A DNA stretch of 9,264 bases from an uncultured Bacteroides sp. (GCF_910585845.1 NZ_CAJUHF010000082.1:1-9264); one strand, 5' to 3'. Numbered from the stretch's first letter, positions 3,599-9,264 are shown. Made by a program: numbers and translations. Notes: generated by a model from the sequence alone, not told the origin.

Positions 3599-6016
3599 CT
3601 ACTTCTTCCGAGTCCTTGTCCCCTGCAAAGTTGTTTTCCGGTATATTTTTCCCTCATGCACGACGCATCCCTCCTCTAAAGCACGTTTCAGCATACGGTG
3701 AGCGGTGGACAAAGACCACTCCAGTTTGCGTGCGGCATCGATAAAATCCTTGCGGATAAATTCGCCGGGAAGCGCATCCAGCACCTTCTCGAAGGAGTGG
3801 AACTCACGCAGGGGAAGCGACTGCAAACCCAGTTCGGGCAACGACGAAGTGAGCAGCAGACTATGTTCCAGCAGTACCTTCGTGATCTGCGTGGCGATGT
3901 GGAAATCCTGATCCGTACAGTAGTAGGCATGAACGCCCCACATCCCGTCTTCGCACTTGCGGACTGCCGTCAGCACCGAAGCGATGCGGGCATTGATGAC
4001 GCCCAGGCGCAGAACGATACTCCCCGACGCACTCTCGCCCTCGGACACTACCTCCTTCAGCATCGTCGAGAAACAGGCATCGTGCTCCGCCCACTGCGCA
4101 GGACTGAACAGCACCTCCGTGGGCGACTCCAACAGAAACTGATGCCACTGCAACACCTCCTTGCCCAGACCGCGGAAGAAGGAACGCAAATCCACATCGT
4201 CCTGCTTCGGGGCACAAGAGCGCCAATTCCATTGCGGCTCGGCGGTGAGCAGGGCAAAGCGGCTGTAGAGACCGTTCTCGAGCGATTGTATCAACTGCAC
4301 GAACTGGTTGGGCGTGCCCGTCAGGCAAAGCGCCAGCCGAGGATTGGTCAGGAAGAGAGGCATCCCGTCTACCTTGAACGAAGAGCCGAGGTCTTCGTGA
4401 TGGAAAGCCGCACAGAAGACATCGTCGTGCCTGCCGTAGTCCTGCTTCACGGCAGAGACCATCGTGTTGATTTCCGAAGCATGGATGATGCCTCCCAGGC
4501 TGCCGTTGTCGCGCAGGTGGGTGTAGAGGCGGGACTTCGAGAGGTTGGCAGGCAGCATCAGATAGACCGCCTTCGGCTCTTCGGGACGGGGAGACATCGG
4601 CCTTTTCAGATGTTTCCGACGGGCTTCCGCCTGACACTCCTCCCAGTCGTCAAGTTGCTGCTGATAGGTCTTGATGGCATTCGTGTTCTTAACCATGTAG
4701 TACTCGTGCGTAGGCTGCGAGAGGTAGGAAGCGAGCATCACCACGCTCTTTCCTGTGCCTGCCGGAGCCACTCCGGCGAAGTAGAGATGCGGGGAGTAGC
4801 GCCGTTGCTGGTAGAGGAAGGTCACTCCGGGCAGGCAGGCGCTCAGGTGGGTGATCAGCCCCATCAGCAGCATGTCTCTCTCGCGCAGGTTGTCCACCCG
4901 TGCCAGCCCACGTTTCAGCAGGTCGGGCAGTCTGTTGTACACCTCCGGCGGGAAGTACGGCATACCGGCACGCAGGGCATCGCTCTTCCTCGAAGCAAGG
5001 CGATGAGCCTCCCTTTCATCGCGCGGAAAATTATGGCTTATAGGTGAAACCTGACACCTGACACCTGATTGGGGAGAGGAAGCCTGCTTCGGGCTACCAC
5101 TAATATACTGATATCCAGCCGAAATACCCTGTTTTATCTCCGTTGCCGTGAAGTCGGGAGCGCTCAATTTCTCTTGGGAAATAAGTATCAAATGTGTCAA
5201 TTCCTCTTCCGAAAAGCCCTTTCCGCGCGCCGAATAGCCCAATTTCAGCATGACTTCGTGCCGCGTTCCCTTCACGAAAGAATGGCGGTGAAGGAAGTTT
5301 TCGAGGAAGCTGACGATGAATCCCGCTCCGGCTCCTTGTGCGGCGGCAGGCGCTGTTCCGGCAGATGCTGCTGTTCCGGCAGAAGATATTCCGGCAGACA
5401 GGGCGGCGGCGGAATCCCTTGCCTCCTCTCGTGCCAGTTGCACCGCCTTCGCCTGCCACTCGAAGGGCGTGGCGGAGGGATTGTAGTACGCCTCGGCATC
5501 GTAGACCGCCGAACAGTAGCGCGCCAGGTCCTTGCACTGCATGTCGCAGGGGAAGTCCACCAGCCGGCTCACCTCGTTCGACACCACCTTGTAGGCCTGC
5601 GCGTACTGCTGTGCCGTCTCGGCGTCGATGCGCACCACGGCTTTCAGTCCCTCGCCCGAAATGCTGGTCCACGTCAGCGCCACGTAGGGTAGCTGCGCCA
5701 GCTTCCGGGCAATCTCGCGCGTGCGGTCGGCAGTGTGGTCGAAGTCGAGCATCGCCCAGCCGCTCAGTTCCTTCAGCGTGGCGGCGGAGCGTTTGCCCCG
5801 GCAGATGCCTGCCACCGTCACTCCGGGCATGCTCAGCTTGATGTCTCCCGCCTCCTTCAGCATGCCTTTGCCCACGTATCGCCGATAAGCGTCGGTGCGC
5901 ACCTGTAGTGCCGGTCCGGTCAACTCGTTATAGAACTCTTCCATCGTCATCGTTTGTGTCGGCTTCGTATTCATGATGGAGATGAAGTACGAAACCCTTC
6001 TTGTCAACTGCTTCAT
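3599..6016 (-). CDS. VirE-N / BT4734-like and DUF3987 domain protein (primase-helicase type)
   Basis: An 805-aa two-part protein. Residues about 25-180 fit the VirE N-terminal/BT4734-like domain, related to archaeo-eukaryotic primases: D91-F-D93 (AMLDFDHT) and SISGEGLKAVVRI (118-130) are its signature metal- and nucleotide-binding motifs. A PriCT-like helical piece follows (HSFVKGTRHEVMLKLG, 245-260). Residues about 340-730 are DUF3987, a P-loop ATPase: Walker A APAGTGKS (417-424), Walker B-like IIHASE (510-515), sensor-like LTGTPNQ (565-571) and a possible Arg finger YSRF (584-587). A winged-helix-like end (FIRKDFIDAARKLEWSLSTA) closes it. The domain joins are an Ala-rich linker (202-232) and a repeat-derived linker (316-327). 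Such proteins act in phage, plasmid or island replication; the role here is unknown. The start may instead be the ATG at 5974 (residue 15). No frameshift or missing motif is seen. Confidence 0.88.
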   Translation of the reverse strand: MKQLTRRVSYFISIMNTKPTQTMTMEEFYNELTGPALQVRTDAYRRYVGKGMLKEAGDIKLSMPGVTVAGICRGKRSAATLKELSGWAMLDFDHTADRTREIARKLAQLPYVALTWTSISGEGLKAVVRIDAETAQQYAQAYKVVSNEVSRLVDFPCDMQCKDLARYCSAVYDAEAYYNPSATPFEWQAKAVQLAREEARDSAAALSAGISSAGTAASAGTAPAAAQGAGAGFIVSFLENFLHRHSFVKGTRHEVMLKLGYSARGKGFSEEELTHLILISQEKLSAPDFTATEIKQGISAGYQYISGSPKQASSPQSGVRCQVSPISHNFPRDEREAHRLASRKSDALRAGMPYFPPEVYNRLPDLLKRGLARVDNLRERDMLLMGLITHLSACLPGVTFLYQQRRYSPHLYFAGVAPAGTGKSVVMLASYLSQPTHEYYMVKNTNAIKTYQQQLDDWEECQAEARRKHLKRPMSPRPEEPKAVYLMLPANLSKSRLYTHLRDNGSLGGIIHASEINTMVSAVKQDYGRHDDVFCAAFHHEDLGSSFKVDGMPLFLTNPRLALCLTGTPNQFVQLIQSLENGLYSRFALLTAEPQWNWRSCAPKQDDVDLRSFFRGLGKEVLQWHQFLLESPTEVLFSPAQWAEHDACFSTMLKEVVSEGESASGSIVLRLGVINARIASVLTAVRKCEDGMWGVHAYYCTDQDFHIATQITKVLLEHSLLLTSSLPELGLQSLPLREFHSFEKVLDALPGEFIRKDFIDAARKLEWSLSTAHRMLKRALEEGCVVHEGKIYRKTTLQGTRTRKK
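5043..5067. repeat. Short CCTGACA repeat inside the VirE/DUF3987 gene
   Basis: On the plus strand the heptamer CCTGACA occurs twice in tandem (5051-5057, 5058-5064) and is followed by a partial copy. On the coding strand it encodes GVRCQVSP (about 318-325), in the linker between the PriCT-like and ATPase domains. The same repeat type is usually seen between genes in Bacteroides, so the linker seems to have absorbed a dispersed simple repeat. Confidence 0.6.
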
Positions 6017-6046
6017 GACAGATAAATGTTTTTTTTGAACCGCCTA

Positions 6047-6140
6047 GTGAGACGAAAAAATCCGTCCCGTGAGGCCAAATATGTCGGCACACGAGACGGA
6101 CTTTTTCGTTCCGCGAGACGGATTCCGCCGTCCCGCGGGA
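6047..6140. other. Cluster of GC-rich inverted repeats upstream of the VirE/DUF3987 gene
   Basis: Arms at 6047-6071 and 6090-6114 pair over 25 bp with about five mismatches (core ACGAAAAA..TCCGTC). A second hairpin uses GCGAGACGG (6113-6121) and CCGTCCCGC (6128-6136), overlapping the perfect palindrome TCCCGCGGGA (6131-6140). GAGACGG-type words recur four times. The cluster lies 31-124 nt before the minus-strand start at 6016, so it is either in that gene's leader or a dispersed palindromic repeat. A further 14-bp hairpin, GCATCGAACGATGC, is at 6159-6172. Confidence 0.7.
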
Positions 6141-6181
6141 GGATTCTGTCACCGTCCTGCATCGAACGATGCGAAGTTCAT

Positions 6182-6189
6182 CAAATATT
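6182..6189 (-). promoter_or_regulatory. Weak candidate -7 box for the VirE/DUF3987 gene
   Basis: AATATTTG on the minus strand (6189 to 6182) has one mismatch to TAnnTTTG. No good -33 element is seen at the right distance. If used, it would give a leader of about 160 nt spanning the hairpin cluster. Offered only because no better promoter is visible for this gene. Confidence 0.25.
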
Positions 6190-6201
6190 TCCAAACAGGC
6201 A

Positions 6202-6231
6202 ATTAGTGATTTTCGGCCGAAAACCACTAAT
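6202..6231 (-). terminator. 30-bp near-perfect palindrome, likely terminator of the 116-aa gene
   Basis: ATTAGTGATTTTCGG (6202-6216) is followed directly by CCGAAAACCACTAAT (6217-6231); 14 of 15 positions pair, with no spacer. It starts 5 bp after the stop codon of the minus-strand gene at 6237-6587. No long U-run follows, so termination could be hairpin-only, or the site could bind a dimeric protein. Confidence 0.55.
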
Positions 6232-6236
6232 CACCC

Positions 6237-6587
6237 TCATCTTGCGGAAAGACTCTCTTCTTCCTCCTCAATGATCTCAGTCACAAGATTTTGCAGCAGG
6301 GTTTCGATGCTGCGTACGGTAAGCGCCTTGCACTTGTCGTGCTGGTTGTCCACCAGGAAAAAATCGCCCAACACGTGTGCCCACCGACGGACTTCGTGCC
6401 ACGAAACGGCACTCGGATCGGCTCTTTTGTGGTCCACGATCTGGCGTGCCACAGCCTCGAAAATGGCCGTTCTGCCACTGTCTATGTGGAACTTATCGCC
6501 TGTGGCGAAGTTAATCACTTCCGCCGCCTTATGCAGCGGGAACGTTTCATTCATGGCGATCAGCAAGTAACGGGAATTGCCGATCAT
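6237..6587 (-). CDS. Hypothetical 116-aa protein with acidic C-terminus
   Basis: Not recognised. It begins MIGNSRYLLIAMNETFPLHK and reads as a soluble, mostly helical protein: an AAEVINFATG segment, a helix around TAIFEAVARQIVDHK, then WHEVRRWAHVLGDFFLVDN, and an Ile/Leu-rich end followed by EEEEESLSAR. No signal peptide, membrane helix or catalytic motif is evident. The start could also be Met12, since MNETFPLH begins a more conserved-looking stretch. Supports for a real gene are an exact -7 box 117 bp upstream, an operator-like palindrome after it, and a strong palindrome 5 bp beyond the stop. The plus-strand frame overlapping it looks like a shadow. It appears monocistronic and shares its strand with the VirE/DUF3987 gene, 220 bp downstream. 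A partner or regulator of that protein is possible but unsupported. Confidence 0.65.
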   Translation of the reverse strand: MIGNSRYLLIAMNETFPLHKAAEVINFATGDKFHIDSGRTAIFEAVARQIVDHKRADPSAVSWHEVRRWAHVLGDFFLVDNQHDKCKALTVRSIETLLQNLVTEIIEEEEESLSAR

Positions 6588-6673
6588 CTCTGTTTTTTTG
6601 ACTTTTGCATAGTCATCTGATTAAATTATTAAGATAAAAAAATAGGCTGCCAATTCAATAATTTACAGCCAGA

Positions 6674-6693
6674 TAATTAATAAAAATTAATTA
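6674..6693. promoter_or_regulatory. AT-rich palindrome TAATTAAT-AAAA-ATTAATTA, candidate operator
   Basis: Perfect 8-bp arms around a 4-bp spacer. It lies about 4 to 23 nt past the predicted start of transcription for the 116-aa gene, a classical repressor position. AT content in this stretch is high, so chance is not excluded. Confidence 0.45.
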
Positions 6694-6703
6694 ATACCGT
6701 CGG

Positions 6704-6711
6704 CAAACATA
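6704..6711 (-). promoter_or_regulatory. -7 box for the 116-aa gene
   Basis: TATGTTTG on the minus strand (6711 to 6704) matches TAnnTTTG exactly. A T-run (complement of 6724-6730) sits near the -33 position but without a clear TTTG. It would give a leader of about 110 nt. Confidence 0.5.
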
Positions 6712-6810
6712 CGCTTTCCGGCGAAAAAAACAGGCATGCAAGAAGAAAATTTCTTCTTTTTACAAGAAAAATAACATTTTTTCAGAAGTTAACCTGCGAT
6801 TCAATACTAA

Positions 6811-6983
6811 GAACCTGTTTAAATTTTCTTCAAAAAGTTTTTTATTCAGTTTCTTCCCAAGTTTCTTTCGGTCTGTTTTCCTCTTTTTTCCGTCACACAG
6901 TTCGCTATGCTCCTCATAAAAACAGAAAAACATCCTCAATAAAGAGCTCTCAAAAGAAGGCTGAACAAAATTTTAACTGGCTC
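6811..6983 (-). mobile_element. 173-bp MITE, copy 2 (inverted, TAA target duplication)
   Basis: It has the same length as the copy at 3134-3306 and is its reverse complement at roughly nine of ten positions by eye. Ends are GAACC (one change) and GGCTC. TAA at 6808-6810 and 6984-6986 is the target duplication, again TNA. It has no ORF. Differing duplications show the two copies inserted independently. It fills much of the gap between the 116-aa gene and the transporter. Confidence 0.85.
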
Positions 6984-7123
6984 TAACCATACTTATTGGC
7001 CAGACTCTTTTCTTTATAGTCAAACAGAATTGAATTGTGAAACTTAAAATAATATACCTATCTTTCCTCTAAAGAAAAATATATTCTTTATCCTGTCGAT
7101 ATGAGATTCTCACGATTTTCATT

Positions 7124-7131
7124 TATATTTG
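7124..7131 (+). promoter_or_regulatory. -7 box of the POT transporter gene
   Basis: TATATTTG followed by CATC is an exact TAnnTTTG -7 element; the -33 region is poor. Transcription near 7138 would give a 5' UTR of about 114 nt, mostly A-rich and repetitive. Confidence 0.6.
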
Positions 7132-7180
7132 CATCGGCTACGAAAACGGCCACGTAAATTTCGCAAGCAAAAAAAAGGAA

Positions 7181-7250
7181 ACAGAAAAACATTGTAAAAG
7201 AGAAAATATTGTAAAAGAAAAAATATCATAACAGAAAAACATTGCAAAAG
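7181..7250 (+). repeat. A-rich direct repeats in the transporter leader
   Basis: ACAGAAAAACATTGTAAAAG (7181-7200) recurs at 7231-7250 with one change, and shorter variants (gaaaatattgtaaaag, gaaaaaatatcat) lie between. The second long copy ends one base before the ATG at 7252, so this A-rich unit doubles as the translation-initiation region. Confidence 0.75.
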
Positions 7251-7251
7251 A

Positions 7252-8640
7252 ATGACACACTCACCTCTTACGACTTCCAAAGGCTTCAGTAAAGCTTTCT
7301 GGGTAAGCAGTACGGTCGAACTGCTGGAACGCATGGCGTATTATGCCATATTCATCGTTCTTACACTCTACCTGTCCAATATCTTAGGTTTCAACGACTT
7401 TGAAGCGAGCATGATATCCGGCCTGTTCTCGGGCGGACTTTATCTGCTGCCTATCTTCACGGGGGCGTATGCCGACAAGGCGGGTTTCCGGAAGTCGATG
7501 ATTCTCGCTTTCTCGTTGCTCTCCGTCGGCTATTTGGGACTGGGATTGCTCCCAACGCTGCTGGAAGCTGCCGGATTGGTGGAGTATGGCGAAGTGACCC
7601 GCTTCTCCGGTCTGCCGGATAGCAGCAGCCGCTGGATGATTGTCCCCATCTTGTTCATCCTCATGGTGGGAGGAGCATTCATCAAGTCCATCATTTCGGG
7701 TTCGGTGGCGAAGGAAACGACAGAAGCAAACCGCGCACGGGGTTACTCCATCTTCTACATGCTGGTGAACATCGGCTCTTTCACCGGAAAATCGGTGGTG
7801 GACCCACTGCGGAACTTCATTGGCGAACAGGCCTACATCTACATCAACTACTTCTCCGCTATCATGACGATAGTGGCGCTGTTTGCCGTCGTCTTACTGT
7901 ACAAGTCAGCGCATACGGCAGGAGAAGGGAAAAGTATGCGTGAAATAGGCCAAGGCTTCCTGCGCATCATGACCAACTGGCGTCTGCTGTGGCTGATTCT
8001 CATTGTGACCGGTTTCTGGATGGTGCAGCAACAACTGTACGCCACGATGCCCAAATACGTAATACGTATGGCCGGCGAAACGGCACGACCGGGATGGATT
8101 GCCAACGTAAATCCGCTCGTGGTGGTCTGCTGTGTGAACTTCATCACCCGTCTGATGGCGAAGCGCAGTGCCATCACCTCCATGAACATCGGTATGTTCC
8201 TGATTCCGGTTTCGGCGTTGCTGATGGCTTGTGGCAACTTGCTGGGTGACGACCTCATTGCGGGCGTAAGCAACATCACCCTGATGATGATACTCGGCAT
8301 CGTGGTACAGGCGTTGGCGGAATGTTTCATTTCACCGCGTTATCTGGAATACTTCTCCTTGCAGGCACCCAAAGGCGAAGAAGGCATGTACCTCGGATTC
8401 AGCCATCTCGATTCGTTCCTTTCCTCCATTTTCGGATTCGGACTGGCGGGTGTGCTGCTGACGAAGTATTGCCCCGACCCTGCCCTGTTTGAAACGCGCG
8501 AGGCTTGGGAAGCGGCAAGCGTCCATGCGCATTATATCTGGTACTACTTTGCAGCTATCGGTGTGATAGCGGCGGTAGCTCTGCTTGTTTTCGCCAAAAT
8601 CACCGAATACATTGACAAGAAGAAGCAGAAGATGGCATAA
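7252..8640 (+). CDS. MFS transporter of the POT/PTR2 (proton-dependent oligopeptide) family
   Basis: A 462-aa integral inner-membrane protein, 12 or more hydrophobic helices by eye, within the usual length for bacterial POT carriers. The first helix carries E23-x-x-E26-R27 followed by Y30-Y31 (ELLERMAYY), the ExxER motif of proton-coupled POT transporters. The MFS loop G71-AYADKAGFRK (71-81) follows helix 2. The PTR2 signature region is seen as GGAFIKSIISGSVAKET (140-156), with Lys145 at the conserved position, and helix 10 has AECFISPRYLEYFSL with Glu357. These residues support proton-driven uptake of di- or tripeptides, or a related substrate; several Bacteroides members are of unproven specificity. 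The C-terminus is basic and cytosolic (DKKKQKMA). The ATG follows an A-rich repeat. It is a single-gene unit with no obvious functional link to its neighbours. Confidence 0.88.
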   Translation: MTHSPLTTSKGFSKAFWVSSTVELLERMAYYAIFIVLTLYLSNILGFNDFEASMISGLFSGGLYLLPIFTGAYADKAGFRKSMILAFSLLSVGYLGLGLLPTLLEAAGLVEYGEVTRFSGLPDSSSRWMIVPILFILMVGGAFIKSIISGSVAKETTEANRARGYSIFYMLVNIGSFTGKSVVDPLRNFIGEQAYIYINYFSAIMTIVALFAVVLLYKSAHTAGEGKSMREIGQGFLRIMTNWRLLWLILIVTGFWMVQQQLYATMPKYVIRMAGETARPGWIANVNPLVVVCCVNFITRLMAKRSAITSMNIGMFLIPVSALLMACGNLLGDDLIAGVSNITLMMILGIVVQALAECFISPRYLEYFSLQAPKGEEGMYLGFSHLDSFLSSIFGFGLAGVLLTKYCPDPALFETREAWEAASVHAHYIWYYFAAIGVIAAVALLVFAKITEYIDKKKQKMA

Positions 8641-8650
8641 GTGCGTGCCC

Positions 8651-8702
8651 GCAAGGTAATCACCCGGCAAAAGTTGGTCCACCTTTGTCCGGCACTCCTT
8701 GC
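8651..8702 (+). terminator. Stem-loop downstream of the transporter gene
   Basis: GCAAGG (8651-8656) pairs with CCTTGC (8697-8702), and inside it CCGGCAAAAG (8664-8673) pairs with CTTTGTCCGG (8683-8692) with two mismatches. It begins 10 bp past the stop. No U-run follows, so this is a hairpin-type terminator or 3' stabiliser rather than a textbook intrinsic terminator. Confidence 0.45.
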
Positions 8703-8715
8703 AAGAACAGATTTA

Positions 8716-8754
8716 GAGCCTGTTTAAATTTTCTTCAGCCTTTTTCTGAGAGTT
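8716..8754 (+). mobile_element. Truncated MITE left end (copy 3)
   Basis: GAGCCTGTTTAAATTTTCTTCAGCC and about 14 more bases match the left end of the 173-bp MITE, preceded by TTA (8713-8715). Similarity stops near 8754, and no right end is found, so this is a deletion remnant. Confidence 0.7.
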
Positions 8755-8826
8755 ATGTTTGTAACAATAAATTCCGTCACGCCTCTTTTCAATGCGTACC
8801 AGGGCGGAACTTTTGTTTTTTATACT

Positions 8827-8938
8827 ATGGATTATACAAAAACAACCGCTGGATTATCCCCAGATTCTTCGAATGCTGAAAGAACTGGGACTAATTGTCA
8901 AGGACGAAATTGAGCCCTATAAGTTTTGGAGTTTATGA
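8827..8938 (+). pseudogene. Frameshifted, truncated remnant resembling an Abi_2 family protein
   Basis: The ATG at 8827 starts MDYTK. After the run of five A (8836-8840) the sensible reading moves to another frame, giving QPLDYPQILRMLKELGLIVK and then DEIE up to 8914. Removing one A joins them as MDYTKQPLDYPQ..., which resembles the N-terminus of Abi_2 (AbiD/AbiF-like abortive infection) proteins, typically KQPLT..QQI..LK.RGLII.D. After 8914 the likeness ends at the junction with a GAGTTT repeat, and the frame stops at 8936-8938. Full-length proteins are about 300 aa, so only about 10% is left. The family call rests on about 30 residues. Confidence 0.5.
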
Positions 8939-8952
8939 GTTTTTGAGTTTGT
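8929..8952 (+). repeat. Octamer repeat GAGTTTAT-GAGTTTTT-GAGTTTGT
   Basis: Three octamers in register immediately after the Abi-like remnant. The complement of 2599-2616 (gagtttgt, gagttcat) belongs to the same family, so this dispersed octamer appears at two loci in the window. Confidence 0.75.
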
Positions 8953-8993
8953 AAGTTGGCACACTAATGAAAATAACTTAAAGATTCAAAATC

Positions 8994-9053
8994 TATCGGC
9001 TTTAACTCCTAAGCTGACTTATCGGCTACTCCCCTTTAACTCCTCTAACTCCT
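8994..9053. repeat. Interleaved direct repeats TATCGGCT (x2) and TAACTCCT (x3)
   Basis: TATCGGCT at 8994-9001 and 9020-9027; TAACTCCT at 9003-9010, 9037-9044 and 9046-9053. No gene is seen in 8939-9099; this intergenic stretch holds only these repeats and the promoter that follows. Confidence 0.6.
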
Positions 9054-9099
9054 GTAAATGAAAAAGCCGTGCATAATGCTGCAATATTTCATAAGAAAG

Positions 9100-9131
9100 T
9101 TTGCCTATCTAAATTCTAAGTATTATTTTTG
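9100..9131 (+). promoter_or_regulatory. Near-perfect Bacteroides promoter at the right edge
   Basis: TTTG (9100-9103), a 20-bp spacer, and TATTTTTG (9124-9131) match the -33 and -7 consensus (TTTG and TAnnTTTG) exactly. It is the best promoter in the window. Transcription would start near 9138 and run rightward out of the window. Confidence 0.75.
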
Positions 9132-9135
9132 CACA

Positions 9136-9264
9136 GACCTAACGCCGTGAGGCTTCATCGGGAAGTCGGAGCGAGGGAGGTCATTACATAATATGAAAGC
9201 GTTTATCGGCGCTTGATTCTTGGCTAATCTGGAATGTGGCAGTTTCAAAACTTCGTCAGGAATG
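9136..9264 (+). ncRNA. Structured leader or small RNA, incomplete
   Basis: No long ORF follows the promoter. The transcript folds readily: GACCT (9136-9140) pairs with AGGTC (9178-9182), enclosing GCC-GTGA-GGC (9144-9153, GNRA-type loop) and CTTC-ATCGG-GAAG (9153-9165). A further stem, AAGCG/CGCTT (9197-9201 and 9210-9214), follows. A short reading frame of MKAFIGA (9193-9216) begins 12 nt after GGAGG. Both a long 5' leader of a gene outside the window and an independent RNA fit; I do not recognise a named RNA family. Confidence 0.4.

Noticed and set aside
3698..5047. Plus-strand open frame of 449 codons opposite the VirE/DUF3987 gene
   Set aside because: It is an antisense shadow: Arg/His/Gln-rich with no domain motif, while the minus strand carries clear Walker A and primase-like motifs.
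6291..6620. Plus-strand 109-codon frame opposite the 116-aa gene
   Set aside because: No promoter or start context, and the minus-strand frame has matched promoter and terminator-like signals.
3134..6983. Composite transposon formed by the two MITEs
   Set aside because: Each MITE has its own, different 3-bp target duplication, so they inserted separately.
8685..8879. 64-codon plus-strand frame across the MITE fragment
   Set aside because: It mixes terminator, MITE and an out-of-frame part of the Abi-like remnant; no sign of a real protein.
9117..9264. Minus-strand open frame ending ...FPMKPHGVRSVQK
   Set aside because: Open across the edge, but it is antisense to a near-perfect promoter and a foldable leader, and shows no motif I recognise. 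It cannot be excluded without more sequence.

Overview
The window looks like chromosomal DNA of a gut Bacteroides or close relative. Six sites match the Bacteroidetes -7 box TAnnTTTG, most with weak or absent Shine-Dalgarno sequences near the starts. The gene set is also a familiar Bacteroides accessory assortment: a small 'smalltalk' peptide, a DUF4248 protein, an HU-like DNA-binding protein with a Gly-rich tail, a signal-less amidase, a VirE-N/DUF3987 primase-helicase and an Rpn-family nuclease. No database search was possible; all family names come from reading motifs.

Layout. 1-330 is non-coding: a heptamer array and then a promoter. 331-1257 (+) is an Rpn/PD-(D/E)XK nuclease. It converges, with a 2-bp gap, on a minus-strand operon: HU-like protein (1942-2484), smalltalk peptide (1792-1896) and zinc amidase (1260-1736). 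The operon promoter lies near 2639-2667, so an octamer repeat array is in its 5' UTR. The divergent intergenic region also holds three 10-bp iterons and a 12-bp palindrome, followed by the DUF4248 gene (2862-3110, +). A 173-bp MITE and a degenerate minisatellite fill 3111-3598. The large VirE-N/DUF3987 protein (3599-6016, -) follows. Its upstream region is packed with palindromes. Next comes an unrecognised 116-aa protein (6237-6587, -) with its own promoter, operator-like palindrome and terminator-like palindrome. A second MITE in the opposite orientation (6811-6983) precedes a POT/PTR2-type MFS transporter (7252-8640, +). The right end has a MITE fragment, a frameshifted and truncated remnant resembling an Abi_2 protein, and a near-perfect promoter (9100-9131) driving a structured leader that runs off the window.

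How the genes may fit together. HU-smalltalk-amidase reads as one transcript, with DUF4248 divergent and the VirE/DUF3987 gene convergent on DUF4248. In Bacteroides this cassette is, from general knowledge, a recurrent unit near accessory loci such as capsule loci. Its function is not established. The mix of a cytoplasmic-looking peptidoglycan amidase, a one-helix peptide, a DNA-binding protein and a primase-helicase suggests a domesticated phage or mobile-element module, which is inference. The repeats (MITEs, 7-mer and 8-mer arrays, minisatellite, hairpins) show that the region has been remodelled repeatedly.
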